This document shows, in pieces, positions 16,157-24,418 of a stretch of 64,000 nt of DNA (the first letter of the stretch is position 1; each line of letters begins with the position of its first letter). The DNA comes from Pseudoalteromonas sp. '520P1 No. 423'. Lineage in GTDB: Bacteria; Pseudomonadota; Gammaproteobacteria; Enterobacterales; Alteromonadaceae. The notes below the pieces were generated by a model that worked only from the letters and a program-made list of their open reading frames with translations, was not told where the DNA came from and made no database searches. The DNA lies in assembly GCF_001269985.1 (NCBI RefSeq), contig NZ_BBZB01000002.1, forward strand, positions 620,001 to 684,000, in the 5' to 3' direction. A program made the translations under genes and the position numbers.

Positions 16157-17527
16157 ATGTTAGAACCAAGAATGGTAAAAACAGTTGTTGATGCAAAAAA
16201 GATTGTTGAACAACGTGGCTTGTCTTATATCAAGGTTGGGTTATTTGATATTGATGGTGTAATGCGCGGAAAGTACATGAGTAAAGAAAAGTTCTTTTCA
16301 TCTTTAGAGTGTGGTTTTGCATTTTGTGATGTAGTTTTAGGCTGGGATGCTAACGATCAGCTTTATGATAATACCGCTTATACAGGTTGGCATACTGGTT
16401 ACCCTGATGCACAAGTTGAAATTATTCCGAGTTCTTGCCGTGAACTGCCTCTTGAAGATAATATGCTGTTATTTATTGCACAATTTAGTGACGCTGCAGC
16501 GAGTATATGCCCTAAAAACGTATTAAATCGTGTGATATCTCAAGCAGAAGAAATGGGCTTTATCGCGAGTGCTGCTTTTGAATATGAATTTTTCATGTTT
16601 GATGAAACACCTGAGTCTATTCGAGAAAAAAACTTCAAAAATTTAAAACCTTTAACACCTGGAAATTTCGGCTACTCCGTTTTAAGAAATAGCACCAACG
16701 CAGATATTTATCAGCAAATTTTACAATTAGGAGAAGCGATGGATTTTCCTATTGAGGGATTACATGCTGAAACTGGACCCGGAGTATTAGAGGCTGCTAT
16801 TAATCATGATATTGCTGAAAATTCCGCAGATAAAGCGGCATTATTTAAAACATTTATTAAAGTTTGGGCGCAGCAAAACCACTTAATGGCGACCTTTATG
16901 GCCAAGTGGTCAAATAAATTGCCAGGGCAAAGTGGTCATATTCATATCTCTTTAAAAAACTTAGCTGGCGATTCTGTTTTTTATGATGAATCTAAAGCAT
17001 TTAATATGAGTGAGTTACAAAGTTATTTTTTAGCCGGCCAACAAAAGTATATGCCTGAATTTTTAGTCATGATTTCACCTACTGTTAATAGTTATAGCCG
17101 AATGGTTCCTGGACTTTGGGCACCCTTAGATGCTACTTGGGGTGTCGAAAATCGTACCACGGCACTACGTTTAATACCTGGTACAGCAAAGTCTCAAAGA
17201 ATTGAATATCGACTCGGCGCTGCAGATGCAAATCCTTATATTGCTTTGGCTGCGGCTTTAGGCTCTGGCTTATTGGGCATTAAAGAAAAGTTAGCGCTCA
17301 AAGCACAAGTTGAAGGCAACGCGTATGAGCAAACACATCATGAGTCTTTAACATTACCACAGTCTTTAAGTGAGGCGGCAAAGAAACTCAAAAATTCACA
17401 AGCTGCAAATAAACTATTTGGTAAAGAATTTGTTGAGCACTTTGCTCAAACAAGATTATGGGAAGAAAGAGAGTATCGTAAACATGTTTCTGACTGGGAA
17501 CTCGAGCGATACTTTGAAATTATCTGA
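16157..17527 (+). CDS. glutamine-synthetase-like gamma-glutamyl-amine ligase
   Basis: A 456-residue GS-fold ligase of the PuuA/GlnA4/IpuC type, predicted to join the gamma-carboxyl of glutamate to an amine using ATP. Active-site motifs are present: AAFEYEFFMF, HAETGPGVLEAAI, PGQSGHIHISL, and RIEYRLGAADANPYIALAAAL. The usual GS adenylylation tyrosine loop is absent, which fits a catabolic amine ligase rather than GlnA. It starts an operon with an aldehyde dehydrogenase (8 bases later), iron alcohol dehydrogenase and class I amidotransferase. The four activities together suggest an amino alcohol such as ethanolamine as substrate; a polyamine is the alternative. Confidence 0.82.
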   Translation: MLEPRMVKTVVDAKKIVEQRGLSYIKVGLFDIDGVMRGKYMSKEKFFSSLECGFAFCDVVLGWDANDQLYDNTAYTGWHTGYPDAQVEIIPSSCRELPLEDNMLLFIAQFSDAAASICPKNVLNRVISQAEEMGFIASAAFEYEFFMFDETPESIREKNFKNLKPLTPGNFGYSVLRNSTNADIYQQILQLGEAMDFPIEGLHAETGPGVLEAAINHDIAENSADKAALFKTFIKVWAQQNHLMATFMAKWSNKLPGQSGHIHISLKNLAGDSVFYDESKAFNMSELQSYFLAGQQKYMPEFLVMISPTVNSYSRMVPGLWAPLDATWGVENRTTALRLIPGTAKSQRIEYRLGAADANPYIALAAALGSGLLGIKEKLALKAQVEGNAYEQTHHESLTLPQSLSEAAKKLKNSQAANKLFGKEFVEHFAQTRLWEEREYRKHVSDWELERYFEII

Positions 17528-17535
17528 GGTGCTAT

Positions 17536-18942
17536 ATGTTGTTAAACACAGATGAAGATCTTCAAGTTACACGTACGCCAATTGATAACTCTATTTATGT
17601 CGAGCGTGTTTTAGCTAATTCACAAAACATTAGTCAAACACTTAAACTTGCCAAATCAGCGCAATTAAAGTGGAAAAAAACAACTTTAAACCAACGTAAA
17701 AAAATGTGCCTTGCTATGGTGAATGCTTTTATTGAAAATAGCGATGAAATTGCATTACAGCTAAGTTATATGATGGGTCGCCCAATCAAATATGCGTTAA
17801 GTGAAGTTTTAGGTATGGCCCAGCGTGCTCGTCATATGATCAATATTGCAAAAGACAGTTTAAAAACGATTAAGGTTTCATCAAATAAAAATATAACAAG
17901 CTATATAAAGCGAGAGCCATTAGGCATTGTATTTGTAATAGCGCCATGGAATTATCCATATTTAACAGCTATTAATAGCATTATTCCTGCGATAATGGCG
18001 GGAAATACCGTGATATTAAAACACTCCTCACAAACACCTTTATGTGCTGAGCAATTTGAAAAAGCATTTGAACAAGCAAATTTCCCCAAAGGTGTATTTC
18101 AATATTTACACTTAAGTCATGGTAATACTGAAGTCATTATTAAACAAAACAAAGTCGATTATGTTTCTTTTACAGGTTCAGTGGCGGGTGGCAAGGCAAT
18201 TGAAAATGCCTGTAATGGTCATTTTATGGGATTAGGGTTAGAGCTTGGCGGTAAAGATCCAGCTTATGTATGTGATGATGCTGACCTTAAACATGCGGTT
18301 GAGACTTGTATAGATGGTGCCTTTTTTAATTCAGGGCAATCATGTTGTGGCATTGAGCGAATATATGTTGCTGAGCAGATATTTGATGAATTTGTTGAAC
18401 AGGCAACTGAGCTAGTTAAACAATATAAGTTAGGTTCACCGCTTGATGTAGATACAACACTTGGGCCTATGGTGAATTCAAAGCCTGCAGACTTTGTTCG
18501 TGAACAAATACACCATGCAGTAATAGCTGGCGCTAAGACTCATATTACCTCAGAAGATTTTCCATTAGATAAAGAAGGTAGTGCTTACTTAGCACCGCAA
18601 ATATTAACGAATGTCGATCATTCAATGGATATTATGACTAAAGAAAGTTTTGGTCCGGTAGTTGGTATAATGAAAGTCCGTAGTGATAAACAAGCTATTG
18701 AGTTAATGAATGATTCTGAATTTGGATTAACAGCATCTGTATTTACGAAAGATACTGATCGCGCTATCACCATAGGCGAACAGCTAGAAGCGGGCACTTT
18801 TTTTATGAATCGCTGTGATTATCTTGACCCTTCACTTGCATGGACTGGCGTTAAAAACTCAGGCAGAGGCTGTACTTTATCGACTTTAGGTTATGGTGTA
18901 TTAACCCGGCCAAAATCATTTCACTTAAAAACTAAAATTTAA
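17536..18942 (+). CDS. NAD(P)-dependent aldehyde dehydrogenase
   Basis: A 468-residue enzyme of the aldehyde dehydrogenase superfamily. The NAD-binding region (IAPWNYPYLTAINSIIPAIMAGN, FTGSVAGGK), general-base glutamate (GLELGGKDPAYV, about residue 235) and nucleophile cysteine (FFNSGQSCCGIERIYV, about 267) are all present, followed by KESFGPVVGIM. In this operon it most likely oxidises a gamma-glutamyl-amino-aldehyde to the acid, after the alcohol dehydrogenase encoded next. The ribosome site GAGGTG lies in the end of the upstream gene, so translation is probably coupled. The true aldehyde is inferred, not seen. Confidence 0.85.
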   Translation: MLLNTDEDLQVTRTPIDNSIYVERVLANSQNISQTLKLAKSAQLKWKKTTLNQRKKMCLAMVNAFIENSDEIALQLSYMMGRPIKYALSEVLGMAQRARHMINIAKDSLKTIKVSSNKNITSYIKREPLGIVFVIAPWNYPYLTAINSIIPAIMAGNTVILKHSSQTPLCAEQFEKAFEQANFPKGVFQYLHLSHGNTEVIIKQNKVDYVSFTGSVAGGKAIENACNGHFMGLGLELGGKDPAYVCDDADLKHAVETCIDGAFFNSGQSCCGIERIYVAEQIFDEFVEQATELVKQYKLGSPLDVDTTLGPMVNSKPADFVREQIHHAVIAGAKTHITSEDFPLDKEGSAYLAPQILTNVDHSMDIMTKESFGPVVGIMKVRSDKQAIELMNDSEFGLTASVFTKDTDRAITIGEQLEAGTFFMNRCDYLDPSLAWTGVKNSGRGCTLSTLGYGVLTRPKSFHLKTKI

Positions 18943-18960
18943 AATAATATAGGCATAACT

Positions 18961-20130
18961 ATGAAGCTTGATCATTTAAAGGCAGATTGGAATTACCCTA
19001 CTAATATAAAGCAAGGAGTAGGGCGAATAGTTGAATTACCTAATCTATGTAAAGATTTAGGCATGAAAAAACCATTAGTTATTACAGATCCTTTTTTAGC
19101 TGGGCAGCCTATGGTGGCTAAGGTTTTGAGCAATTTTTGTGATCAGGATATGAAAGTCGATGTTTTTAGTAACATAGTGGGTAACCCAACCGAACAAAAT
19201 GTAAAAGATGGTGTAGTCGCATTCAATAATGGTAATCATGATGGTGTGATTGCTTTAGGTGGCGGCTCTGCTATAGATGCCGCAAAGTCAGTTGCTTTAA
19301 TGATTGGGCAAACATTGCCATTATGGAGTTTTGAAGATAAAGCAGATAATTGGATTCGCGTAAATACAATAAATATGGCACCTGTCATTGCTGTGCCTAC
19401 AACATCCGGTACCGGCTCTGAAGTAGGTCGCGCTTCTGTGATCACAGATGTTGAAGCAAAAATAAAACGTCTTATTTTTCATCCAAATATGTTACCCAGT
19501 ATTGTGATTTTAGATCCCGAGCTTACCTTAGATTTACCTGCACATTTAACGGCGGCAACCGGCATGGATGCCTTTTCACATGCATTAGAAGCTTATTGTG
19601 CGCCTAGTTATCATCCAATGGCGCAAGGTATTGCATTAGAAGCTATTAGGTTACTCAAAGGTAGTTTATTAAAAGCAACACTCGACGGGAAAAACTTAGA
19701 AGCCAGAGCACAGTGTATGGTGGCATCAACTATGGGCGCTACTGCATTTCAGAGAGGTTTAGGCGCGATGCATGCTTTAGCACATTCTTTAGGCGCACTT
19801 TATAATTGTCATCATGGACTATTGAATGCCATATTGATGCCATATGTATTAAAAGCCAATAGGTCTGAAATAGAAGGCAGAATAAGACGGTTAACACGCT
19901 ATGTAGGATTAAAAGATGCGTGTTTCGACAGCTTTATCGCTTGGGTGATCACATTTCGCCAACAACTTAGCATTCCACACACACTCAGTGATATCGACAT
20001 CACAGCCAAAGATGCTTGTTTAATTGGCAAAATGGCATTTAATGATCCTTGTGCTGCTGGCAATCCAATTCAATTTAGTGAAAAACAATATAGTGACATC
20101 TTTATCAATGCTTTAAATGGTGAAATATAA
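18961..20130 (+). CDS. iron-containing alcohol dehydrogenase
   Basis: A 389-residue group III (Fe-ADH) enzyme. It shows the NAD-binding GGGSAIDAAKSVALM, the PTTSGTGSEVGRASVITD motif, and the metal ligands in ATGMDAFSHALEAYCAP (Asp about 202, His about 206) and in GAMHALAHSLGALYNCHHG. It lies between the aldehyde dehydrogenase and amidotransferase genes with short gaps. Its presence sets this operon apart from the usual putrescine (Puu) pathway, where the second step is an amine oxidase rather than an alcohol dehydrogenase, and points to an amino-alcohol substrate carried as its gamma-glutamyl amide. Confidence 0.85.
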   Translation: MKLDHLKADWNYPTNIKQGVGRIVELPNLCKDLGMKKPLVITDPFLAGQPMVAKVLSNFCDQDMKVDVFSNIVGNPTEQNVKDGVVAFNNGNHDGVIALGGGSAIDAAKSVALMIGQTLPLWSFEDKADNWIRVNTINMAPVIAVPTTSGTGSEVGRASVITDVEAKIKRLIFHPNMLPSIVILDPELTLDLPAHLTAATGMDAFSHALEAYCAPSYHPMAQGIALEAIRLLKGSLLKATLDGKNLEARAQCMVASTMGATAFQRGLGAMHALAHSLGALYNCHHGLLNAILMPYVLKANRSEIEGRIRRLTRYVGLKDACFDSFIAWVITFRQQLSIPHTLSDIDITAKDACLIGKMAFNDPCAAGNPIQFSEKQYSDIFINALNGEI

Positions 20131-20135
20131 GTTTT

Positions 20136-20864
20136 ATGAAATTAGGTATTTTGATTTGTGATCACGTGCAAACACATTTGCAATCAGAGTTTGGTGATTA
20201 CCAAGATATGTTTATTAGCACAATAAATAAAGCCAACTGTGATATTAAAAACCTAAAACTGTCATTTTATGATGTAGAAAGCGGGCAATACCCAACTGAT
20301 ATAAATGATTGCGATGTTTATATGAGCACAGGCAGTCAATATAGTGTTTATGAAAATCAAGCATGGATCACACAATTACTCGCATTCATACAATCTTTGT
20401 ATATCGCTAAAAAGCCCTTTGTTGGTATTTGTTTTGGCCATCAATTAATAGCACAGGCTTTAGGTGGATTAGTTGAAAAATCGGTTAAAGGTTGGGGAGT
20501 TGGTGTAACCACTTCAAAAGTAATAAAAAAACAATCTTGGATGAAACCTGATTTAAACTCAGTCAATTTAATCGTAAGCCATCAAGACCAAGTCATCAAA
20601 CTGCCAAAAGACACTGAGGTATTGATGGGTAATCAATTTTGCCCTTATTACATGATTCAAATTGATAAACATATTTTAGGTATACAAGGCCACCCAGAAT
20701 TTAGCCGTAATTATTCAAAGGCTTTAATGCTTTCACGAAAAGATAGGATCCCAAAACAGGTGTTAGATAAAGGGGTTGTATCGTTAAATAAAATTCCTGA
20801 TGACTTAATAATAATGCAGTGGCTTTTGTGTTTTTTTAATAGACAATGGCCAGTAAAGCTATAA
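20136..20864 (+). CDS. class I glutamine amidotransferase-like gamma-glutamyl hydrolase
   Basis: A 242-residue class I amidotransferase-fold protein with the nucleophile elbow PFVGICFGHQLIAQALGG (Cys about 98) and the catalytic His-Glu in ILGIQGHPEFSRNY. Stand-alone members of this family include enzymes that cut gamma-glutamyl amides. As the last gene of the operon it would release glutamate and the oxidised amine product, closing the cycle opened by the GS-like ligase. It begins five bases after the alcohol dehydrogenase stop and its last six bases overlap the end of a convergent thioredoxin-like gene. Confidence 0.82.
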   Translation: MKLGILICDHVQTHLQSEFGDYQDMFISTINKANCDIKNLKLSFYDVESGQYPTDINDCDVYMSTGSQYSVYENQAWITQLLAFIQSLYIAKKPFVGICFGHQLIAQALGGLVEKSVKGWGVGVTTSKVIKKQSWMKPDLNSVNLIVSHQDQVIKLPKDTEVLMGNQFCPYYMIQIDKHILGIQGHPEFSRNYSKALMLSRKDRIPKQVLDKGVVSLNKIPDDLIIMQWLLCFFNRQWPVKL

Positions 20865-21314
20865 ATCAAGGTTAAATAAAATGTTTTTGATTTTCTTGTA
20901 TATAATTATGTCATCTAGAGTTGATGCGGATGCAAACTCGCCTTTGTTACTCACATAAAGAATTGATTTATTGAAATTAATAATTGCGATAGATGGAATA
21001 CCACTATCTATAGGATTATTAAATGAATTAGTGAAATCCATATTCTTATTCCACATTCCTGTATCAACATTCATTACAATAAAATTGTTATCAATTATTT
21101 CTTTAGTTTTATCATTCGAGATCTTAGCTTTAAAGCTGATGCAATCTTTACACCAATCAGAGCCAAATATGATTAGTACCAATTTCTTCTCTTTTTTAGC
21201 TAGGTGTAAAGTTTTATTCAATCTAAGTGAAGGGTCATCTTTGAAAGTTTGTTTTTCAATAGAAAGTGAAGAAGAGCTTAGCAGTGCTATTATTAGTAAC
21301 ATTATAAATTTCAA
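20859..21314 (-). CDS. secreted thioredoxin-like protein
   Basis: A 151-residue thioredoxin-fold protein with an N-terminal hydrophobic export signal (FIMLLIIALLSSSSLS). The redox motif is WCKDC in LVLIIFGSDWCKDCISFKAK, and a cis-Pro-like segment is in IDSGIPSIAIINF, so the active-site set is complete. It probably works in the periplasm on disulfides. It is divergent from the four-cysteine peptide gene ~200 bases away, so a role in folding or reducing that peptide is possible but inferred only from position. The gene is convergent with, and overlaps by six bases, the amidotransferase gene. Confidence 0.75.
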   Translation of the reverse strand: MKFIMLLIIALLSSSSLSIEKQTFKDDPSLRLNKTLHLAKKEKKLVLIIFGSDWCKDCISFKAKISNDKTKEIIDNNFIVMNVDTGMWNKNMDFTNSFNNPIDSGIPSIAIINFNKSILYVSNKGEFASASTLDDIIIYKKIKNILFNLDL

Positions 21315-21428
21315 AGAATACCTCTTCTTTTATAGTTGTTGTTGTTAATTTTCATAATTTATATCGCAATTTTTATTGTAATTTTAAATAAATCGCATGA
21401 AACCCCAAAAGTTCCTAAAAGTGAGATG

Positions 21429-21451
21429 ATTGTAAAATTAACGTTTACAAT
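21429..21451. promoter_or_regulatory. 23-base inverted repeat upstream of the Cys-rich peptide gene
   Basis: ATTGTAAA and TTTACAAT form perfect 8-base arms separated by seven bases, 70 bases before the peptide start and in the shared region with the divergent thioredoxin-like gene. This looks like a dimeric regulator site. No DNA-binding regulator is encoded nearby. Confidence 0.5.
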
Positions 21452-21520
21452 ACAAGAACTAAATGTTAATTTCTAGTTCCCAAAACAGCTTTGGGTAATA
21501 ATTATAAAATAAGGATAGTT

Positions 21521-21676
21521 ATGAAAAAATCAAAAAAAATGATTCTTGGTGCAATATTTAGTATTGCGACTTTATCTGCTACTTCAGCATATGCCTGCTC
21601 TATTTGTGCATGGGGAAATGGTTGGGTTGCTACATGTGATTCTGGTGGCAACTTGTGTGCATTGCACTTTTATTAA
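21521..21676 (+). CDS. small four-cysteine secreted peptide
   Basis: A 51-residue precursor. The start is taken at 21521, where AAGGATAG precedes the ATG; the frame opens ten codons earlier without a ribosome site. The first ~25 residues are a clear Sec signal (KKSKK, hydrophobic core, cleavage site SAYA), leaving a mature peptide of about 26 residues rich in Gly, Trp and Cys with spacing C-x2-C-x9-C-x6-C, so two disulfides are possible. I recognise no family. A TonB-C-like secreted protein and a three-gene MacB-like export system follow on the same strand, so this is the best candidate cargo. It could be a bacteriocin, signal or toxin; none is shown. Confidence 0.65.
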   Translation: MKKSKKMILGAIFSIATLSATSAYACSICAWGNGWVATCDSGGNLCALHFY

Positions 21677-21745
21677 AGTTGATGCATAGTAGCTAGCTTT
21701 ATTAAGTTGGCTACTAACTAAATGAGTATTAGTTAAGGAAAATAA

Positions 21746-22117
21746 ATGAAAAATATAATTTTAGCTTCAATCTTTTTCTTTTGTTTAAGCGTATTCGCTG
21801 ATGAAAGAGTAGTATTGCAAGAGAGTGAGTTTAGAGCTCAATGGAAAGAAACACCAACAATGGCTACGTTAATGGCTACAAAAACACCTAGTGGTGAAAT
21901 GATTTGGAAAACAAAAACTAAAATAACAGCGAAGGCAAAATTTGTAATTACACCTGAAGGTAAAGCTAAAAATATAGAAATATTATCAACCACTCCGGAT
22001 AAACCTGGTTATAAAGAAGCTTTTAAAAAATATTACGAAAACGTCACTTTTACCGCTAAGGTTAAAACTCCGAAAGCACCTGCAACAGTATTTGACAGTA
22101 CTTTCTTTGGTCAATAG
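21746..22117 (+). CDS. secreted TonB-C-like protein
   Basis: A 123-residue exported protein: signal peptide to about residue 18 (FFFCLSVFA), then a domain with AKFVITPEGKAKNIEILSTT and a FKKYYENVTFTAKVKTP-type end that resembles the C-terminal domain of TonB-like energy transducers. There is no membrane anchor or proline-rich linker, so it cannot act as TonB itself. It lies between the Cys-rich peptide and the exporter genes, with a strong ribosome site (AAGGAAAA). A periplasmic accessory role in peptide export or immunity is a guess from context. Confidence 0.55.
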   Translation: MKNIILASIFFFCLSVFADERVVLQESEFRAQWKETPTMATLMATKTPSGEMIWKTKTKITAKAKFVITPEGKAKNIEILSTTPDKPGYKEAFKKYYENVTFTAKVKTPKAPATVFDSTFFGQ

Positions 22118-22153
22118 AGATGTTTACTTTACATTGTTGGTGTATTTTAAACT

Positions 22154-24415
22154 GTGATTAAATTGCGTAACTTAGCTTTATTTAAAAGATTACAAAAACA
22201 CATGGCGGTTTCATTAAGTAGTCTTTTGTTTTTTATTGTAATTATTATTTTTTATGCATCAACACTGTTGATGCAACAAGTAAAATATCCTTACCCTAAA
22301 GGCTCATCTCCACAAGGAGCTTGGCACACGCTCTATAAATTAGATTCAGCAAATAAACTCGAGCGATTTAATTTAGAAGAAATTACAAACTTGTCTCGTA
22401 ATGCAATGGATAAAAACATATGGGGCACTGTTATGCCTGGCGTTGTCGTATCAGGAGAAAACAAACAAAAATCTGAAATTGAATATTTATCAGATAATGC
22501 TATTAAATTGCTAGATATACCTAAAATAGAAGAAGTATTAACGGGTGATAATGCATTTGTAACTAAAGTTTTAGCTAATGAATTGAAAATCAAAATTGGT
22601 GATTTTATTACTATAAATACTAAGGTATTTAGAGTAGCCGCAATATTGCCTTTAAGCTTTAATGGCGTCTCAAATAAAGCATCTGTTATTGTGAATGTGT
22701 CTAATTTTGTCCCTACACATTACTATCAGGTAGATGAAAAAATAGGAGAAATAATTGCGCGACAAAGCAAAGTATTTTTTTATAGTGAAAATAGTAAATA
22801 TGGAATAAATTTTAATAACAAAAATCATGTTAAAGGCATTTTAGTATCACCATTAGTGTATATTGAGTTATCAAATATTACGCAAACCATATTTGTTTTT
22901 TCGATTTTTCTTATGTTTATTATGTTTTTAAGTGAAATAATAACATTAAATAAATGGTTAGATACGCTACAAGGCAAGTTGGCACTCCAAGCCGTATTAG
23001 GTAGTACGGTAAAACAAAATATATATTATTTACTTAAAATATACCTTTGGCCTAGGCTATTGTTAATTATTTTTATTATCTCAAACATAAAAATAATTAA
23101 TTCGAATATTGAAAACTTTATAGGCGAGACATTAATTAGTAGTGACCATACAGTGATATCCTGTGTGTATTTATTTGTTATATTTATATTTTTTTCTTTA
23201 TTTGTAGCAAGCAGAGCATTTTCAACAGTATTAAATACCACTAAAAACATTAAAAGCTTAAGTCGCTCAACAAAGAAAAACTCAGTATCAGAGTCTTTAC
23301 GAATATGTTTAGCATTATTATTAATTACACCTGTTTTCTTAACCATTTTAATGATTGAGTCATTTTCGGCTTTTACGGCACTTAATCGAGATAGTCATAT
23401 TGATATGGATAACTTATATACTGTCCAATATAGACAAAAAGGAACTGCGAGTTTATTAACAAATGATTTCACACAATTTAAAGCAGATATAAATCAAATC
23501 GCGTTAGAATTAAATAAACTAAATGATTATAAAGTAACGATTAGTAATGCTTCGCCATTTAACCCTCCTATGTTTGAAGTGCAGCTGTCAGCCACCAGTG
23601 ACATTATTTTATCCTTACCAGAGCAGGTGAAATCAATATTAACTGATAGAAATTATCATAAGGTAGTTAATCACTTAATGACTTCGGGTGTCATGCCCTC
23701 AAATGAAAATGAAATAGCGGTTTCGGACGCTTTTGCTAAAAGTTATCTAAGAGGTAACCCATTAGGAAAAAAGATCCACTTGAGATCAAAATCAAGTAAA
23801 GGATTAAAAATTGTAGGCATTGTCAAAGATGCATACTGGTTAGACCCAAAAGCAAATAATATCCCTTTGTTATGGCAATACAACCCTGATTTTGCTAGTG
23901 GCACTATGATTATAAAAACTGATAATTCAATGAGTTATTTATCAGAAATAAATAACATAATTCGAGATAATCATTTTACAATTAAAGTTTATAAAGCGGT
24001 CTCAGTTTATGATAAAAAACAACTAGTACTTAAAAAAGAAAGTACATTATTGATTATTTTAATAGTGGTGATGATAATTATTTTTATCGCATTATTTTTA
24101 AATATTAAAGCGACAATCCAAAACTATATTCAATCAAGATTAATCGAAATAAAAGTGAAATTATCTGTAGGAGCAACAAAAAACCAAGTCTGTTCAGATC
24201 TATTTTGCTCTTCCTTTAATTGGTTTGGCACAAGCTGTTTAGTAGGTGGTTGCTTTTGTATTATTTTTACTTATAACTACTATTCAAATGCGAATTCACT
24301 TATTTTTATTCTCCTTTCTTTTTTCAGTGTTATGAGTATTTTAGTGATTTCCTCAGGAGTACAAATTGCAAAGATCTATAAAATATCGCCATTAGATTTG
24401 TTTAAGGACGACTAA
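22154..24415 (+). CDS. MacB/FtsX-type ABC transporter permease, two-module
   Basis: A 753-residue permease that appears to hold two FtsX/MacB modules in one chain. Module 1 has TM1 (about 20-42), a periplasmic core to ~240 and three TMs (about 240-350). Module 2 has a TM (about 385-408), a second periplasmic domain and three C-terminal TMs (about 630-740). No ATPase domain is fused; it is encoded two genes downstream. Such type VII ABC systems move substrates from the periplasm or inner membrane outward with an adaptor and an outer-membrane channel. The start is GTG. The gene overlaps closely with the HlyD-type gene, whose ribosome site is inside its end. Confidence 0.8.
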   Translation: MIKLRNLALFKRLQKHMAVSLSSLLFFIVIIIFYASTLLMQQVKYPYPKGSSPQGAWHTLYKLDSANKLERFNLEEITNLSRNAMDKNIWGTVMPGVVVSGENKQKSEIEYLSDNAIKLLDIPKIEEVLTGDNAFVTKVLANELKIKIGDFITINTKVFRVAAILPLSFNGVSNKASVIVNVSNFVPTHYYQVDEKIGEIIARQSKVFFYSENSKYGINFNNKNHVKGILVSPLVYIELSNITQTIFVFSIFLMFIMFLSEIITLNKWLDTLQGKLALQAVLGSTVKQNIYYLLKIYLWPRLLLIIFIISNIKIINSNIENFIGETLISSDHTVISCVYLFVIFIFFSLFVASRAFSTVLNTTKNIKSLSRSTKKNSVSESLRICLALLLITPVFLTILMIESFSAFTALNRDSHIDMDNLYTVQYRQKGTASLLTNDFTQFKADINQIALELNKLNDYKVTISNASPFNPPMFEVQLSATSDIILSLPEQVKSILTDRNYHKVVNHLMTSGVMPSNENEIAVSDAFAKSYLRGNPLGKKIHLRSKSSKGLKIVGIVKDAYWLDPKANNIPLLWQYNPDFASGTMIIKTDNSMSYLSEINNIIRDNHFTIKVYKAVSVYDKKQLVLKKESTLLIILIVVMIIIFIALFLNIKATIQNYIQSRLIEIKVKLSVGATKNQVCSDLFCSSFNWFGTSCLVGGCFCIIFTYNYYSNANSLIFILLSFFSVMSILVISSGVQIAKIYKISPLDLFKDD

Positions 24416-24418
24416 CAA

